This document shows positions 19,739 through 27,213 of a stretch of DNA of 64,000 nucleotides, piece by piece (position 1 is the first letter of the stretch; each line of letters starts with the position of its first letter). Both the position numbers and the translations under genes were made by a program. Source of the stretch: Taklimakanibacter deserti (GTDB lineage: Bacteria; Pseudomonadota; Alphaproteobacteria; Rhizobiales; Aestuariivirgaceae); NCBI GenBank assembly GCA_003574785.1, contig QORU01000005.1, positions 310,001-374,000 on the forward strand. Reading direction: 5' to 3'. Under the pieces are notes generated by a model. It made no database searches and was not told where the DNA came from. It was given only the letters and a program-made list of their open reading frames with translations.

Positions 19739-19765
19739 TCGGCTTTACCAGTTGCGAGGCGGGCG

Positions 19766-21148
19766 ATGACCAACAAGATGTGGGGCGGACGGTTCGGTTC
19801 GGGACCCGATGCCATCATGGAAGAGATCAATGCCTCGATCTCCTTCGACCAGAGGCTGTTTGCGCAGGATATCAAGGGATCGCTCGCCCATGCCAGGATG
19901 CTTGCCGAACAGGGCATCATCTCGAAGTCAGACGCGGCTGAAATAAGGCGGGGTCTCGAGAAGGTGCAAGCCGAAATCGAGGCCGGCAGCTTCACTTTTT
20001 CGCGTTCGCTGGAAGACATCCATATGAATGTCGAAGGGCGGCTCAAGGACGTGATCGGCCCGGCAGCCGGCCGGCTCCACACCGCGCGCTCGCGCAACGA
20101 CCAGGTGGCGACCGATTTCCGCCTCTATATCCGCGATGTGTGCGATCACCTCGACGGCCAGCTGCAGGACTTGCAACTCGCGCTCGCGACCAAGGCGGAG
20201 AAGCATGCCGCGACCATCATGCCGGGCTTCACCCATTTGCAAGTGGCCCAGCCCGTGACCTTCGGTCATCACCTTCTCGCTTATGTCGAGATGCTCGCGC
20301 GTGATCGCAGCCGCATCTCGGATGCGCGCAAGCGCATGAATGAATCGCCGCTCGGCGCCGCAGCGCTCGCCGGCACCTCCTTTCCCATCGACCGCACCAT
20401 GACGGCGAAGGAACTGGGCTTCGACCGGCCGATGCGCAATTCGCTCGATGCCGTGGCCGATCGCGATTTCGTGCTCGAGCTCCTGGCCGCGGCGTCGATC
20501 TCGGCGATGCATCTGTCGCGGCTCGCCGAAGAGATCGTCATCTGGTGCTCGGCGCAATTCCGCTTCGTGACGCTCTCCGACAAGTTCACCACCGGCTCCT
20601 CGATCATGCCGCAGAAGCGCAATCCCGATGCGGCCGAGCTCATCCGCGCCAAGCCGGGGCGCATCTTGGGCGCCTTCACGGCGCTGCTCGTGGTGATGAA
20701 GGGGCTGCCGCTCACCTATGCCAAGGACATGCAGGAGGACAAGGAGCCGGCCTTCGACGCGATCGACAATTTCTCGCTCGCGATCGCCGCGATGACCGGC
20801 ATGGTCAAGGACCTCGAGCCCAATGCCAAGGCGATGCGCGCCGCGGCGGCGCAAGGCTTTGCCACCGCGACCGATCTCGCCGACTGGCTGGTGCGCACGC
20901 TGGGCCTTCCCTTCCGCGAGGCGCATCATGTGACGGGGGCACTCGTGGCGCTCGCCGAGAAGAAGAATTGCGATCTCGCGAGCCTGAGCCTCACCGACAT
21001 GCACAGTGTCAACGACAAGATCACCACCGATGTCTACAAGGTGCTGTCGGTCGAAAATTCGGTCGCCTCGCGCGTGAGCCTCGGCGGCACGGCGCCCAAG
21101 AATGTGGCGCGCGAAGCGGCGCGCTGGCTGAAGGTACTAGGTAAATAA
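19766..21148 (+). CDS. argH: Argininosuccinate lyase
   Basis: The 460-residue enzyme makes arginine and fumarate, the last step of arginine biosynthesis. It begins [20 protein letters not shown] and carries the fumarase/aspartase-superfamily signature [12 protein letters not shown] (about residues 276-287), [13 protein letters not shown] and [17 protein letters not shown]. Length and start are standard. In related genomes a small lipoprotein gene and lysA follow directly; here about 4.1 kb of other genes intervene. Confidence 0.98.
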   Translation: MTNKMWGGRFGSGPDAIMEEINASISFDQRLFAQDIKGSLAHARMLAEQGIISKSDAAEIRRGLEKVQAEIEAGSFTFSRSLEDIHMNVEGRLKDVIGPAAGRLHTARSRNDQVATDFRLYIRDVCDHLDGQLQDLQLALATKAEKHAATIMPGFTHLQVAQPVTFGHHLLAYVEMLARDRSRISDARKRMNESPLGAAALAGTSFPIDRTMTAKELGFDRPMRNSLDAVADRDFVLELLAAASISAMHLSRLAEEIVIWCSAQFRFVTLSDKFTTGSSIMPQKRNPDAAELIRAKPGRILGAFTALLVVMKGLPLTYAKDMQEDKEPAFDAIDNFSLAIAAMTGMVKDLEPNAKAMRAAAAQGFATATDLADWLVRTLGLPFREAHHVTGALVALAEKKNCDLASLSLTDMHSVNDKITTDVYKVLSVENSVASRVSLGGTAPKNVAREAARWLKVLGK

Positions 21149-21404
21149 TCCTGCAACCCTATCGCCGGACATATCAGGCGGTTTTCAGGGATTTGCAGGG
21201 ATTATCAGCGATTTTTTGAGAAAAAAGCTGCCCCCAGCAATATCAACCGCTTAGCCGGAAGAGCAGGGAATTTTCCGGATTCACTGTTCCTTGCAAAATT
21301 TCCTATGCTTCGCAGCTAAAGTCCTCGGATTGAGCGTCAACGCACAGAGTCCGATCCTGAGATTTTCCAATCTCATGGACTGGCCCAGGATTGCAAGCCT
21401 CCTA
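21149..21404. other. Intergenic region after argH
   Basis: About 255 bases without a gene. Near 21184-21217 three imperfect direct repeats of about 10-11 bases occur in a row (TTCAGGGATT, TGCAGGGATT, ATCAGCGATT), ending in a T run. A 7-bp hairpin TGAGATT/AATCTCA lies at 21358-21375. Base composition here is more AT-rich than in the neighbouring genes. Confidence 0.4.
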
Positions 21405-21433
21405 TTGACAGTATGCTGTCGACTACATATATG
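21405..21433 (+). promoter_or_regulatory. Sigma-70 promoter of the hydrolase-MarR-cyclase operon
   Basis: TTGACA (21405-21410) matches the -35 consensus exactly and is followed after 17 bases by TATATG (21428-21433) as the -10. The start codon of the first gene is at 21463. Both elements lie within palindromic operators (separate entry), so the promoter is built for repression. Confidence 0.75.
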
Positions 21434-21451
21434 ACAGCATACTGTCATATA
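21407..21451. promoter_or_regulatory. Two palindromic MarR-type operators over the promoter
   Basis: Site 1, GACAGTATGCTGTC (21407-21420), covers the -35. Site 2 (21428-21451) is a 24-base palindrome with core GACAGCATACTGTC and flanks TATAT/ATATA; only one base pair in the centre is unmatched. It covers the -10 and probable start site. The cores are reverse complements of each other, with centres 26 bp apart (two and a half helical turns). The MarR-family protein encoded by the second gene is the obvious candidate ligand. Confidence 0.8.
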
Positions 21452-21462
21452 GAGGTGACTCC

Positions 21463-22314
21463 ATGAAATCCGTGAACCTCGCTCTCGCCGCCGCTTTGAC
21501 CCTTGCAACCCCGCTCCGCGCTCAGGAGGTTTCCATGACCCCATCCTTCATCGACACCCCGCAAGGCCGGCTTGCCATTTACGAACAGGGAAAGGGCAAT
21601 GGGCTGCCCGTCCTTTTCCTCCATGCCGATTCAGGCATTGCCGGCCAATGGGCCGAGGTGCTGCCCGCGATCGCCGCCGGCCGGCGCGTGATCGCGCTCG
21701 ATTCGCGCGGCAGCGCTGCCAGCGCCAAGGCGGCCGACGGCGATTATTCTTATGACGGCCGCGCCGGGGACATCGCCGTCGTGGCCGAGGCGAAGAACCT
21801 CGCCCGCTTCGTGATCGTCGCCCATTCGGGGAGCGGTGCGGCGGCGCTCGTCTATGCGGCGCAGAACCCGGACCGCGTCGCGGGTCTCTTCCTGCTCGAT
21901 CCCGCCACCGATCCGCGTGTCCTCCCTAAGGAGATCCGCGACGGCATCGTCGCGGGGCTCGCAGGTCCGCAGAGCCTCGATTTCCAGAAGCAGTTCTACG
22001 CCACGATCGCCGGAAGCGACGAACGCGTCCGCGCGCGCGTGCTCGCCGATTGCGCGAAGGTTCTGCCCGAAGCGCGCCTCGGCTTCGGCAAGGCTTTCGC
22101 CCAATGGAACCCGGAAGCCGCGCTTGACGCATGGAAAGGCCCGATCTTCATCCTCGCCGGCGAAGCCTCGGACACTGGGGCAGCACTCTATCGCCTGCGG
22201 CCCCGGATCCCCTATGAGGTGGTGAAGGGCACGGGCCACTGGCTTCAGCTCGATGCGCCCGATATCGTGGCTGAGGCCATTCGCCGCTTCCTTGCCCGGA
22301 TCGAACCCAAGTGA
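21463..22314 (+). CDS. Exported alpha/beta hydrolase
   Basis: The 283-residue product has a signal peptide (MKSVNLALAAALTLATPLRA, then QE). The mature part is an alpha/beta hydrolase: oxyanion region FLHADSG, DSRGSAAS, nucleophile motif VAHSGSG (Ala replaces the first Gly of G-x-S-x-G), and catalytic His in GTGHWLQLDAP. GAGGTGA precedes the ATG. It is first in a three-gene operon; each of the next two genes starts with a GTG overlapping the preceding stop. The substrate is unknown; it acts in the periplasm if the signal peptide is real. Confidence 0.85.
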   Translation: MKSVNLALAAALTLATPLRAQEVSMTPSFIDTPQGRLAIYEQGKGNGLPVLFLHADSGIAGQWAEVLPAIAAGRRVIALDSRGSAASAKAADGDYSYDGRAGDIAVVAEAKNLARFVIVAHSGSGAAALVYAAQNPDRVAGLFLLDPATDPRVLPKEIRDGIVAGLAGPQSLDFQKQFYATIAGSDERVRARVLADCAKVLPEARLGFGKAFAQWNPEAALDAWKGPIFILAGEASDTGAALYRLRPRIPYEVVKGTGHWLQLDAPDIVAEAIRRFLARIEPK

Positions 22315-22772
22315 ATGAACCTCAGAAAACCGAAGCAGCAAAGCTTCTCACCGAGATCGTGCTCCTGACCTTCAGGCTGGAAGGCGGCTTCCTCGCAGCC
22401 GCCGACAGGATTTCCGCACCCGCCGGCCTCACCGCCGCGCGCTGGAAAGTGCTGGGCGCCGTCCTCTATGAGAAACGAAGCGTCGCCGAGATCGGCCGGG
22501 TGATGGGCCTCACGCGCCAGAGCGTGCAGCGCCTCGCCGACATTCTCGTCGCCGAGGGTATCGCCGCCTATGAGGACAACCCGGCGCACAGATCGGCGAA
22601 GCTGCTGGTGCCCACGGCGGAAGGCCGCGCCCGCATCGCAAAACTCTCGGGCCGGCAGACCGACTGGGCCAATCGGGTGAGCGACGGGCTCGATCCCACA
22701 TCCCTCGCCGCGGCGCGCGACATGCTCAAAACCCTCATTGACCGCGTCGAAGCGACCGAGGTGCCCGCGTGA
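22311..22772 (+). CDS. MarR-family transcriptional regulator
   Basis: A 153-residue winged-helix protein. The DNA-binding region reads LTAARWKVLGAVLYEKRSVA, then EIGRVMGLTRQSVQRLADIL and VAEGIAAYEDNPAHRSAKLL (the wing). C-terminal helices for dimerisation follow. GTG 22311 overlaps the hydrolase stop by four bases. Autoregulation is likely because two MarR-type palindromes cover the operon promoter. Confidence 0.9.
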   Translation: MNEPQKTEAAKLLTEIVLLTFRLEGGFLAAADRISAPAGLTAARWKVLGAVLYEKRSVAEIGRVMGLTRQSVQRLADILVAEGIAAYEDNPAHRSAKLLVPTAEGRARIAKLSGRQTDWANRVSDGLDPTSLAAARDMLKTLIDRVEATEVPA

Positions 22773-23980
22773 AGGAAGCCGATATCGAGCGCATCTCGGC
22801 CGCGATTATCCAGCGCGGTCTTGCCGGCCAGACGGAAGTGGCGCTACTGCATGGCTTCTGCGCCGATTGCAACGAAGCCGGCCTCGATCTCGCCATCGGC
22901 ACCGCCGTCATCGACACGCTGCATCCCATTCACGAGGGCCGCGCCTTCCACTGGCACGCCGATGGCTCGGCCGAGCGCGAGATGACCGAATATTCGTCCA
23001 CCACCTATTCCGAGGAGAACTGGCGCAAGAGCGTCTTCTATCATCTCCTCTACAGAGGCGGCGATGAGTTGCGCCGCCGCATCGGCGCCGAGCCGCATGA
23101 CTTCTCCAATTTCGACGCGCTCGCCGAGCAGGGCCAGACCGACTACATCGCCTTCCTGCATCGCTTCGACCGCGAAGGGGTCATCGGCGAGATGGACTGC
23201 ATCTACACGCAATGGACGACCGCGAAAGCGGGCCGGTTCACCGACACCGAGATCGCCGCTTTGCGCCGGCTGGTGCCGCTTCTCGCTCTGGCGCTCAAGA
23301 CCGCCTCGCTCGCCCGCGTCGCCGAGACCATTGCCGAAGTCTATCTCGGCCGCGATGCCGGCGAGCGGGTGCTTCAGGGCCGCATCGTGCGCGGCGTCGC
23401 CGACCGCATCAATGCGGTGCTGTGGTATTCCGACCTCAAGGATTTCACCACGCTCGCCGATGCCGCAAGCCCCGATGAAGTGATCCCGCTTCTCAACGAC
23501 TATGCCGATGCGGTGATCTCGGCCATTCACGACAAGGGCGGCGATGTGCTGAAGCTGATCGGCGACGGCGTGCTGGCGATCTTCGGCGGCGCCGAGCCGG
23601 GCGAGACCTGTCGGCGCGCTTTGCTGGCCGAAGCCAAGATGAGGAAGCGCATCGCCGAGCTTTCCGCCGCGCGCAAGGCGGAAGGCCGCCCGGTGGCGGG
23701 GGTCAATCTCGGCCTTCATATCGGCGATGTGTTCTACGGCAATATCGGCTCAAAGACGCGGCTCGATTTCACCGTCATCGGCCCCGCGGTGAACGAGGTG
23801 AGCCGCATCGTGGCATTGTGCCGTTCGGTCGACCGCAGCATCTTGCTGTCATCGGACTTCGTCGCCGCCACCCCCGAGCCCGAGCGCTCGAGATTGGTCT
23901 CCGTCGGCCGCTTCGCGCTCAGGGGCGTCAGCCGGGCGCAGGACCTCTACACCATCGATCCGGAGCTGGTGCGGGAGTAA
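22769..23980 (+). CDS. Class III adenylate/guanylate cyclase
   Basis: A 403-residue protein with a cyclase domain at about residues 210-395. Visible catalytic elements are YSDLKDFT (first metal Asp), GDVLKLIGDGVLAIF (second metal Asp) and LDFTVIGPAVNEVSRI (the region carrying the Asn/Arg transition-state residues). The N-terminal 200 residues (HGFCADCNEAGLDLAIGTAV, IDTLHPIHEGRAFHW, GEMDCIYTQWTT) match the cytoplasmic sensor region common in rhizobial cyclases. GTG 22769 overlaps the marR stop by four bases. Co-transcription with a hydrolase and a MarR regulator suggests ligand-controlled cAMP production. Confidence 0.9.
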   Translation: MKEADIERISAAIIQRGLAGQTEVALLHGFCADCNEAGLDLAIGTAVIDTLHPIHEGRAFHWHADGSAEREMTEYSSTTYSEENWRKSVFYHLLYRGGDELRRRIGAEPHDFSNFDALAEQGQTDYIAFLHRFDREGVIGEMDCIYTQWTTAKAGRFTDTEIAALRRLVPLLALALKTASLARVAETIAEVYLGRDAGERVLQGRIVRGVADRINAVLWYSDLKDFTTLADAASPDEVIPLLNDYADAVISAIHDKGGDVLKLIGDGVLAIFGGAEPGETCRRALLAEAKMRKRIAELSAARKAEGRPVAGVNLGLHIGDVFYGNIGSKTRLDFTVIGPAVNEVSRIVALCRSVDRSILLSSDFVAATPEPERSRLVSVGRFALRGVSRAQDLYTIDPELVRE

Positions 23981-24066
23981 AACGACCCCTCGCAATTTTT
24001 GCCGACTACCATCTTGTCCCGGGGTCAAGAGCACTTATATTTCTGCGCCATTGGGACGGTACATCC

Positions 24067-24666
24067 ATGGCTATTGTCGAACCCGGCAAGGGTCGGGCGG
24101 TCATCGAGCATGATGGGACGGGATTGCGCATCACCATCCCGGCGGCCACGCAGGCGTTCGGCGTCATTTTTATGGGACTATGGCTGACCCTCTGGGCTGT
24201 TGGAGAACTCGCCGCAGCCCGCCAATTGTGGAACGATGGGCTTCTCCAAAATCCCAAGGCGGGCCTTATCATCTGGTTTGTGGCCTGGACGCTCGGCGGC
24301 GGATGGATGATCTATGCTTTGCTATGGCAGCTCGTCGGCAAGGAGGTCATCGAGCTCAATTCGACTTCACTGAAGCAGGTTAAGCAGATTTCACTGCTGA
24401 GCCGCAGCAGGGAATATGCGGTGGCAAAAATTACGAATATCAGACTTGCGCCACCAGCACCAAAATATATTCGCGGCAAGTATGTGATCCAGACCCAGAG
24501 CTTCGAAGCCGGCGCAATTGCCTTCGACTATGGCCACAGCACGTGCCATCTGGGCCAAGGGCTTGATGAGGCCGATGCTCGGCATGTGATCAGCGAAATG
24601 CGCAAGCGAGTAACGTCGCTCAGCGTGAGCGGTAACGACTCCAAGCAGGAGCTTGAAACATCATGA
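24067..24666 (+). CDS. Two-helix membrane protein, bacterial-PH-like (tandem copy 1)
   Basis: Not a named family to me. The 199-residue product has a short N-terminal segment (VEPGKGRAVIEHDGTGLRIT), two transmembrane helices (about 25-45 and 65-90, the second with GGGWMIYALLWQL) and a C-terminal domain beginning GKEVIELNSTSLKQVKQ, like the PH-like domains of small membrane proteins. It is closely related to the next gene and overlaps it by four bases (ATGA). ATG 24067 is chosen because the paralogue starts at the same point. It may be co-transcribed with the cyclase 86 bases upstream. Confidence 0.7.
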   Translation: MAIVEPGKGRAVIEHDGTGLRITIPAATQAFGVIFMGLWLTLWAVGELAAARQLWNDGLLQNPKAGLIIWFVAWTLGGGWMIYALLWQLVGKEVIELNSTSLKQVKQISLLSRSREYAVAKITNIRLAPPAPKYIRGKYVIQTQSFEAGAIAFDYGHSTCHLGQGLDEADARHVISEMRKRVTSLSVSGNDSKQELETS

Positions 24667-25238
24667 CCGTCGTCGAACCCGGCAAAGGCCGGGCGATCAT
24701 CGAGCAGAACGGGGCGGGACTGCGCATCACCATCCCGGCGGTCACGCAAGCATTCGGTGTCATCTTCATAAGCTTGTGGCTGATCGGCTGGGCCTTTGGC
24801 GAGGTCATGGTTTCACGCCAGCTATTCGGCAGTCAGTCGGTGCAGAATTCTTCGCAAGGCGGCTCCTTGTTCATGCTCGTCTGGCTTGCGGCATGGACGC
24901 TAGGCGGCGGCTGGGCCATTTACACCTTGCTGTGGCAACTTGCCGGCAAAGAGATCATCGAGCTGACGACGACATCATTGCGCCAGCGCAAGCAGATCCC
25001 ACTCTTCAGCCGCAGCAAGGAATATGCCCTCGCCAATATAGCGAATCTGCGAGTGGCGCCGCCGCGACCCCGCTTCTATCAAGGCCAGTATATGATCCAG
25101 GGCCTCAGCTTCAAGGACGGTGCGATCTCGTTCGATTATGGTCGCGACACGCATCATCTGGCTTCGGGCCTCGACGAAGCGGACGCCAAATATGTGATCG
25201 GCGAGATGTGCAAGCGGGTGAAGTCGCTGTGCCATTAG
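24663..25238 (+). CDS. Two-helix membrane protein, bacterial-PH-like (tandem copy 2)
   Basis: A 191-residue paralogue of the preceding protein. The two align end to end: VEPGKGRAIIEQNGAGLRIT at the N-terminus, AWTLGGGWAIYTLLWQLAGK across the second helix, EIIELTTTSLRQRKQIPLFS and SRSKEYALANIANLRVAPP in the C-terminal domain, and GLDEADAKYVIGEM near the end. They clearly arose by tandem duplication. The function is unknown; the 4-base overlap suggests coupled translation and perhaps a hetero-oligomer. Confidence 0.7.
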   Translation: MTVVEPGKGRAIIEQNGAGLRITIPAVTQAFGVIFISLWLIGWAFGEVMVSRQLFGSQSVQNSSQGGSLFMLVWLAAWTLGGGWAIYTLLWQLAGKEIIELTTTSLRQRKQIPLFSRSKEYALANIANLRVAPPRPRFYQGQYMIQGLSFKDGAISFDYGRDTHHLASGLDEADAKYVIGEMCKRVKSLCH

Positions 25239-25302
25239 GCGTTCCCGGGCTCGCCAAATCCCCCTTCCCCCTCCGCCCCGCTTGGTCTAATCCTCTCCCG
25301 TC

Positions 25303-25443
25303 ATGACCGCCCGCGCCCTTCTTGCCATCCTGCTGATTTCCGGCCTGCTCGCCGCCTGTGGCGTGCGCGGCAAGCCCGAGGCGCCCGAGGGCGCCCAGTC
25401 CAACAAGGACGAGCCGGTCGTGCTTGACCCGCTGATCGAGTGA
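25303..25443 (+). CDS. Small LptM-like lipoprotein
   Basis: A 46-residue lipoprotein too short for routine ORF thresholds. The signal peptide TARALLAILLISGLLAAC has a clear lipobox LAAC with the lipidated Cys at residue 19, followed by GVRGKPEAPEG, close to the CGxxGPL pattern of LptM (YifL), which aids assembly of the LPS translocon LptD/E. A small lipoprotein gene directly before lysA is a conserved arrangement in this order, which supports the call. Confidence 0.75.
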   Translation: MTARALLAILLISGLLAACGVRGKPEAPEGAQSNKDEPVVLDPLIE

Positions 25444-25517
25444 TTGGGCGCGTGGCGGCTTTGGAAAGAAACAGCTCTCTGACCATCCTCATCCAGGAAC
25501 GACAGTCCTGCCACAAA

Positions 25518-25616
25518 GAGCCCTCACCCGCCCTCTCGCCGCCGCGAAGCCAAGGCTTCGCTTTGGCGGAGCAGGATCGGGCACCCTCTCCCATTGCTTC
25601 GCAACGGGAGAGGGGG
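25518..25616. repeat. GC-rich palindromic repeat before lysA
   Basis: A longer member of the GC-rich family: GAGCCCTCACCCGCCCTCTC, then an internal hairpin around CGAAGCCAAGGCTTCGCTTTGG, then the module CCCTCTCCC-(ATTGCTTCGCAAC)-GGGAGAGGG. It fills most of the gap between the lipoprotein gene and lysA. Confidence 0.75.
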
Positions 25617-25663
25617 AAAACTGGCGGTAGCCCTCAGGATGAGGGTGGCAGCTCGGCCTGACC

Positions 25664-26944
25664 ATGCACCATTTCGCCTACAGAGACGGGCACCTTCATG
25701 CCGAGGAGGTGAGCCTGAGGGAGATCGCCGAAGAGGTGGGGACGCCCTTCTATTGCTATTCGACCGCCACCCTCGAGCGCCATTACCGCGTCTATGACGA
25801 GGCCTTCCATGGCCAGGACCATGCCATCTGCTATTCGATGAAGGCCAATTCCAACCAGGCGGTGGTGAAGACGCTGGTCGATCTGGGCTCCGGCATCGAC
25901 GTCGTGTCGGAAGGCGAGCTGCGCCGCGCCGTGGCCTTGGGCGTGCCCGGCCGCAAGATCGTATTCTCCGGCGTCGGCAAGACCGCGCGCGAGATGGCGA
26001 TAGCCCTGAAAGAGCGCATCGCCTGCTTCAATGTCGAATCCGAGCCCGAGCTCGAATTGCTGGCGAGCGTCGCCACCCGCCTCGGCACCAGGGCCAATGT
26101 GTCCTTGCGCGTCAATCCCGATGTCGACGCGAAAACCCATGCCAAGATCACCACCGGCAAGGCCGAGAACAAGTTCGGCATCGCCTTTGCCGACGCCAAG
26201 CGCGTCTATGCCAAGGCGCGCGCCTTGGACGGCATCGAGGTGAGCGGCATCGACACCCATATCGGCAGCCAGATCACCGAGCTCCAGCCCTTCGAGACGG
26301 CCTTCAAGCGCATCGCCGAGCTCACCCGCGAGCTCAAGAACGAGGGCCACGACATCCGCCATATCGATCTGGGCGGCGGCCTCGGCGTCCCCTATCGCGG
26401 CACCAATGACGTGCCGCCGCACCCGGACGAATATGCCGCCATGGTGAAGCGCACGCTCGGGCCCTTGGGCTGCAAGCTGGTGCTCGAGCCCGGGCGCATG
26501 ATCACCGGCAATGCCGGCATCCTCGTCTCGCGCGTCATCTATGTGAAGAAGGGGACCGTCAAGAGCTTCATCATCCAGGATGCGGCGATGAACGACCTCA
26601 TCCGCCCGACCCTCTATGACGCCTATCATGAGATTCTCACCGTGACCGAGCCCCGGGACGGCGTGCCCGAAATCACCGCCGATGTCGTGGGGCCGGTCTG
26701 CGAAACCGGCGATTATTTCGCCCTCGACCGCAAGCTGCCGGAGGTGGAACAGGGCGACCTCCTGGCGGTGATGACGGCGGGCGCCTATGGCGCCGCCCAG
26801 TCCGGCTCCTATAACAGCCGCCCGCTCATCGCCGAAGTCCTGGTCAAGGGCTCGAAATTCGACATCGTGCGGCCGCGCCAGACCTATGACGAGCTGATCG
26901 GCCTCGACCATCTGGCCGACTGGCAGGAGAAGAAGCGGCGGTAG
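25664..26944 (+). CDS. lysA: Diaminopimelate decarboxylase
   Basis: The 426-residue PLP enzyme decarboxylates meso-diaminopimelate to lysine. The PLP lysine lies in CYSMKANSNQAVVKTL (about residue 60). Further motifs are GSGIDVVSEGELRRA, the ornithine/DAP decarboxylase loop HIDLGGGLGVPYRG, EPGRMITGNAG and CETGDYFALDR near the C-terminus. Length and start are standard. Confidence 0.97.
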   Translation: MHHFAYRDGHLHAEEVSLREIAEEVGTPFYCYSTATLERHYRVYDEAFHGQDHAICYSMKANSNQAVVKTLVDLGSGIDVVSEGELRRAVALGVPGRKIVFSGVGKTAREMAIALKERIACFNVESEPELELLASVATRLGTRANVSLRVNPDVDAKTHAKITTGKAENKFGIAFADAKRVYAKARALDGIEVSGIDTHIGSQITELQPFETAFKRIAELTRELKNEGHDIRHIDLGGGLGVPYRGTNDVPPHPDEYAAMVKRTLGPLGCKLVLEPGRMITGNAGILVSRVIYVKKGTVKSFIIQDAAMNDLIRPTLYDAYHEILTVTEPRDGVPEITADVVGPVCETGDYFALDRKLPEVEQGDLLAVMTAGAYGAAQSGSYNSRPLIAEVLVKGSKFDIVRPRQTYDELIGLDHLADWQEKKRR

Positions 26945-26997
26945 GGCTGCGCTTTCGCCAGCCTGCGTGAACTCGACCCATTTCCCGGCTGGAACAG

Positions 26998-27054
26998 AGA
27001 GCCCTCACCCGGCCTTCGGCCACCCTCTCCCATCCTTCGGACGGGAGAGGGGGA
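26998..27054. repeat. GC-rich palindromic repeat after lysA
   Basis: Almost the same sequence as the copy at 19017-19071: GAGCCCTCACCC, a GGCCTTCGGCC hairpin, and CCCTCTCCC...GGGAGAGGG around TCCTTCGGA. Confidence 0.75.
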
Positions 27055-27093
27055 AAGCGACGAAGAGTTTCGCGGGCGAGGGTGATATCACAT

Positions 27094-27168
27094 CTTTGCG
27101 AGGGAACCTCGCGGAACCCTGGGAGATTACCGAAGTAACGGGTTTCTGGGGCCTTTACCCTCGCAAAG
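27094..27168. repeat. Long inverted repeat upstream of the TIGR02302 gene
   Basis: CTTTGCGAGGG (27094-27104) pairs with CCCTCGCAAAG (27158-27168) across about 53 bases that contain a smaller AACCC/GGGTT pairing. It ends 45 bases before the start codon of the next gene and would lie in its leader if transcription starts upstream. It is either another repeat element or a leader structure. Confidence 0.5.
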
Positions 27169-27213
27169 GCGTGAGGGCGTGATTTCGCCGTTTTATGTTA
27201 GGATCATTCCGGG

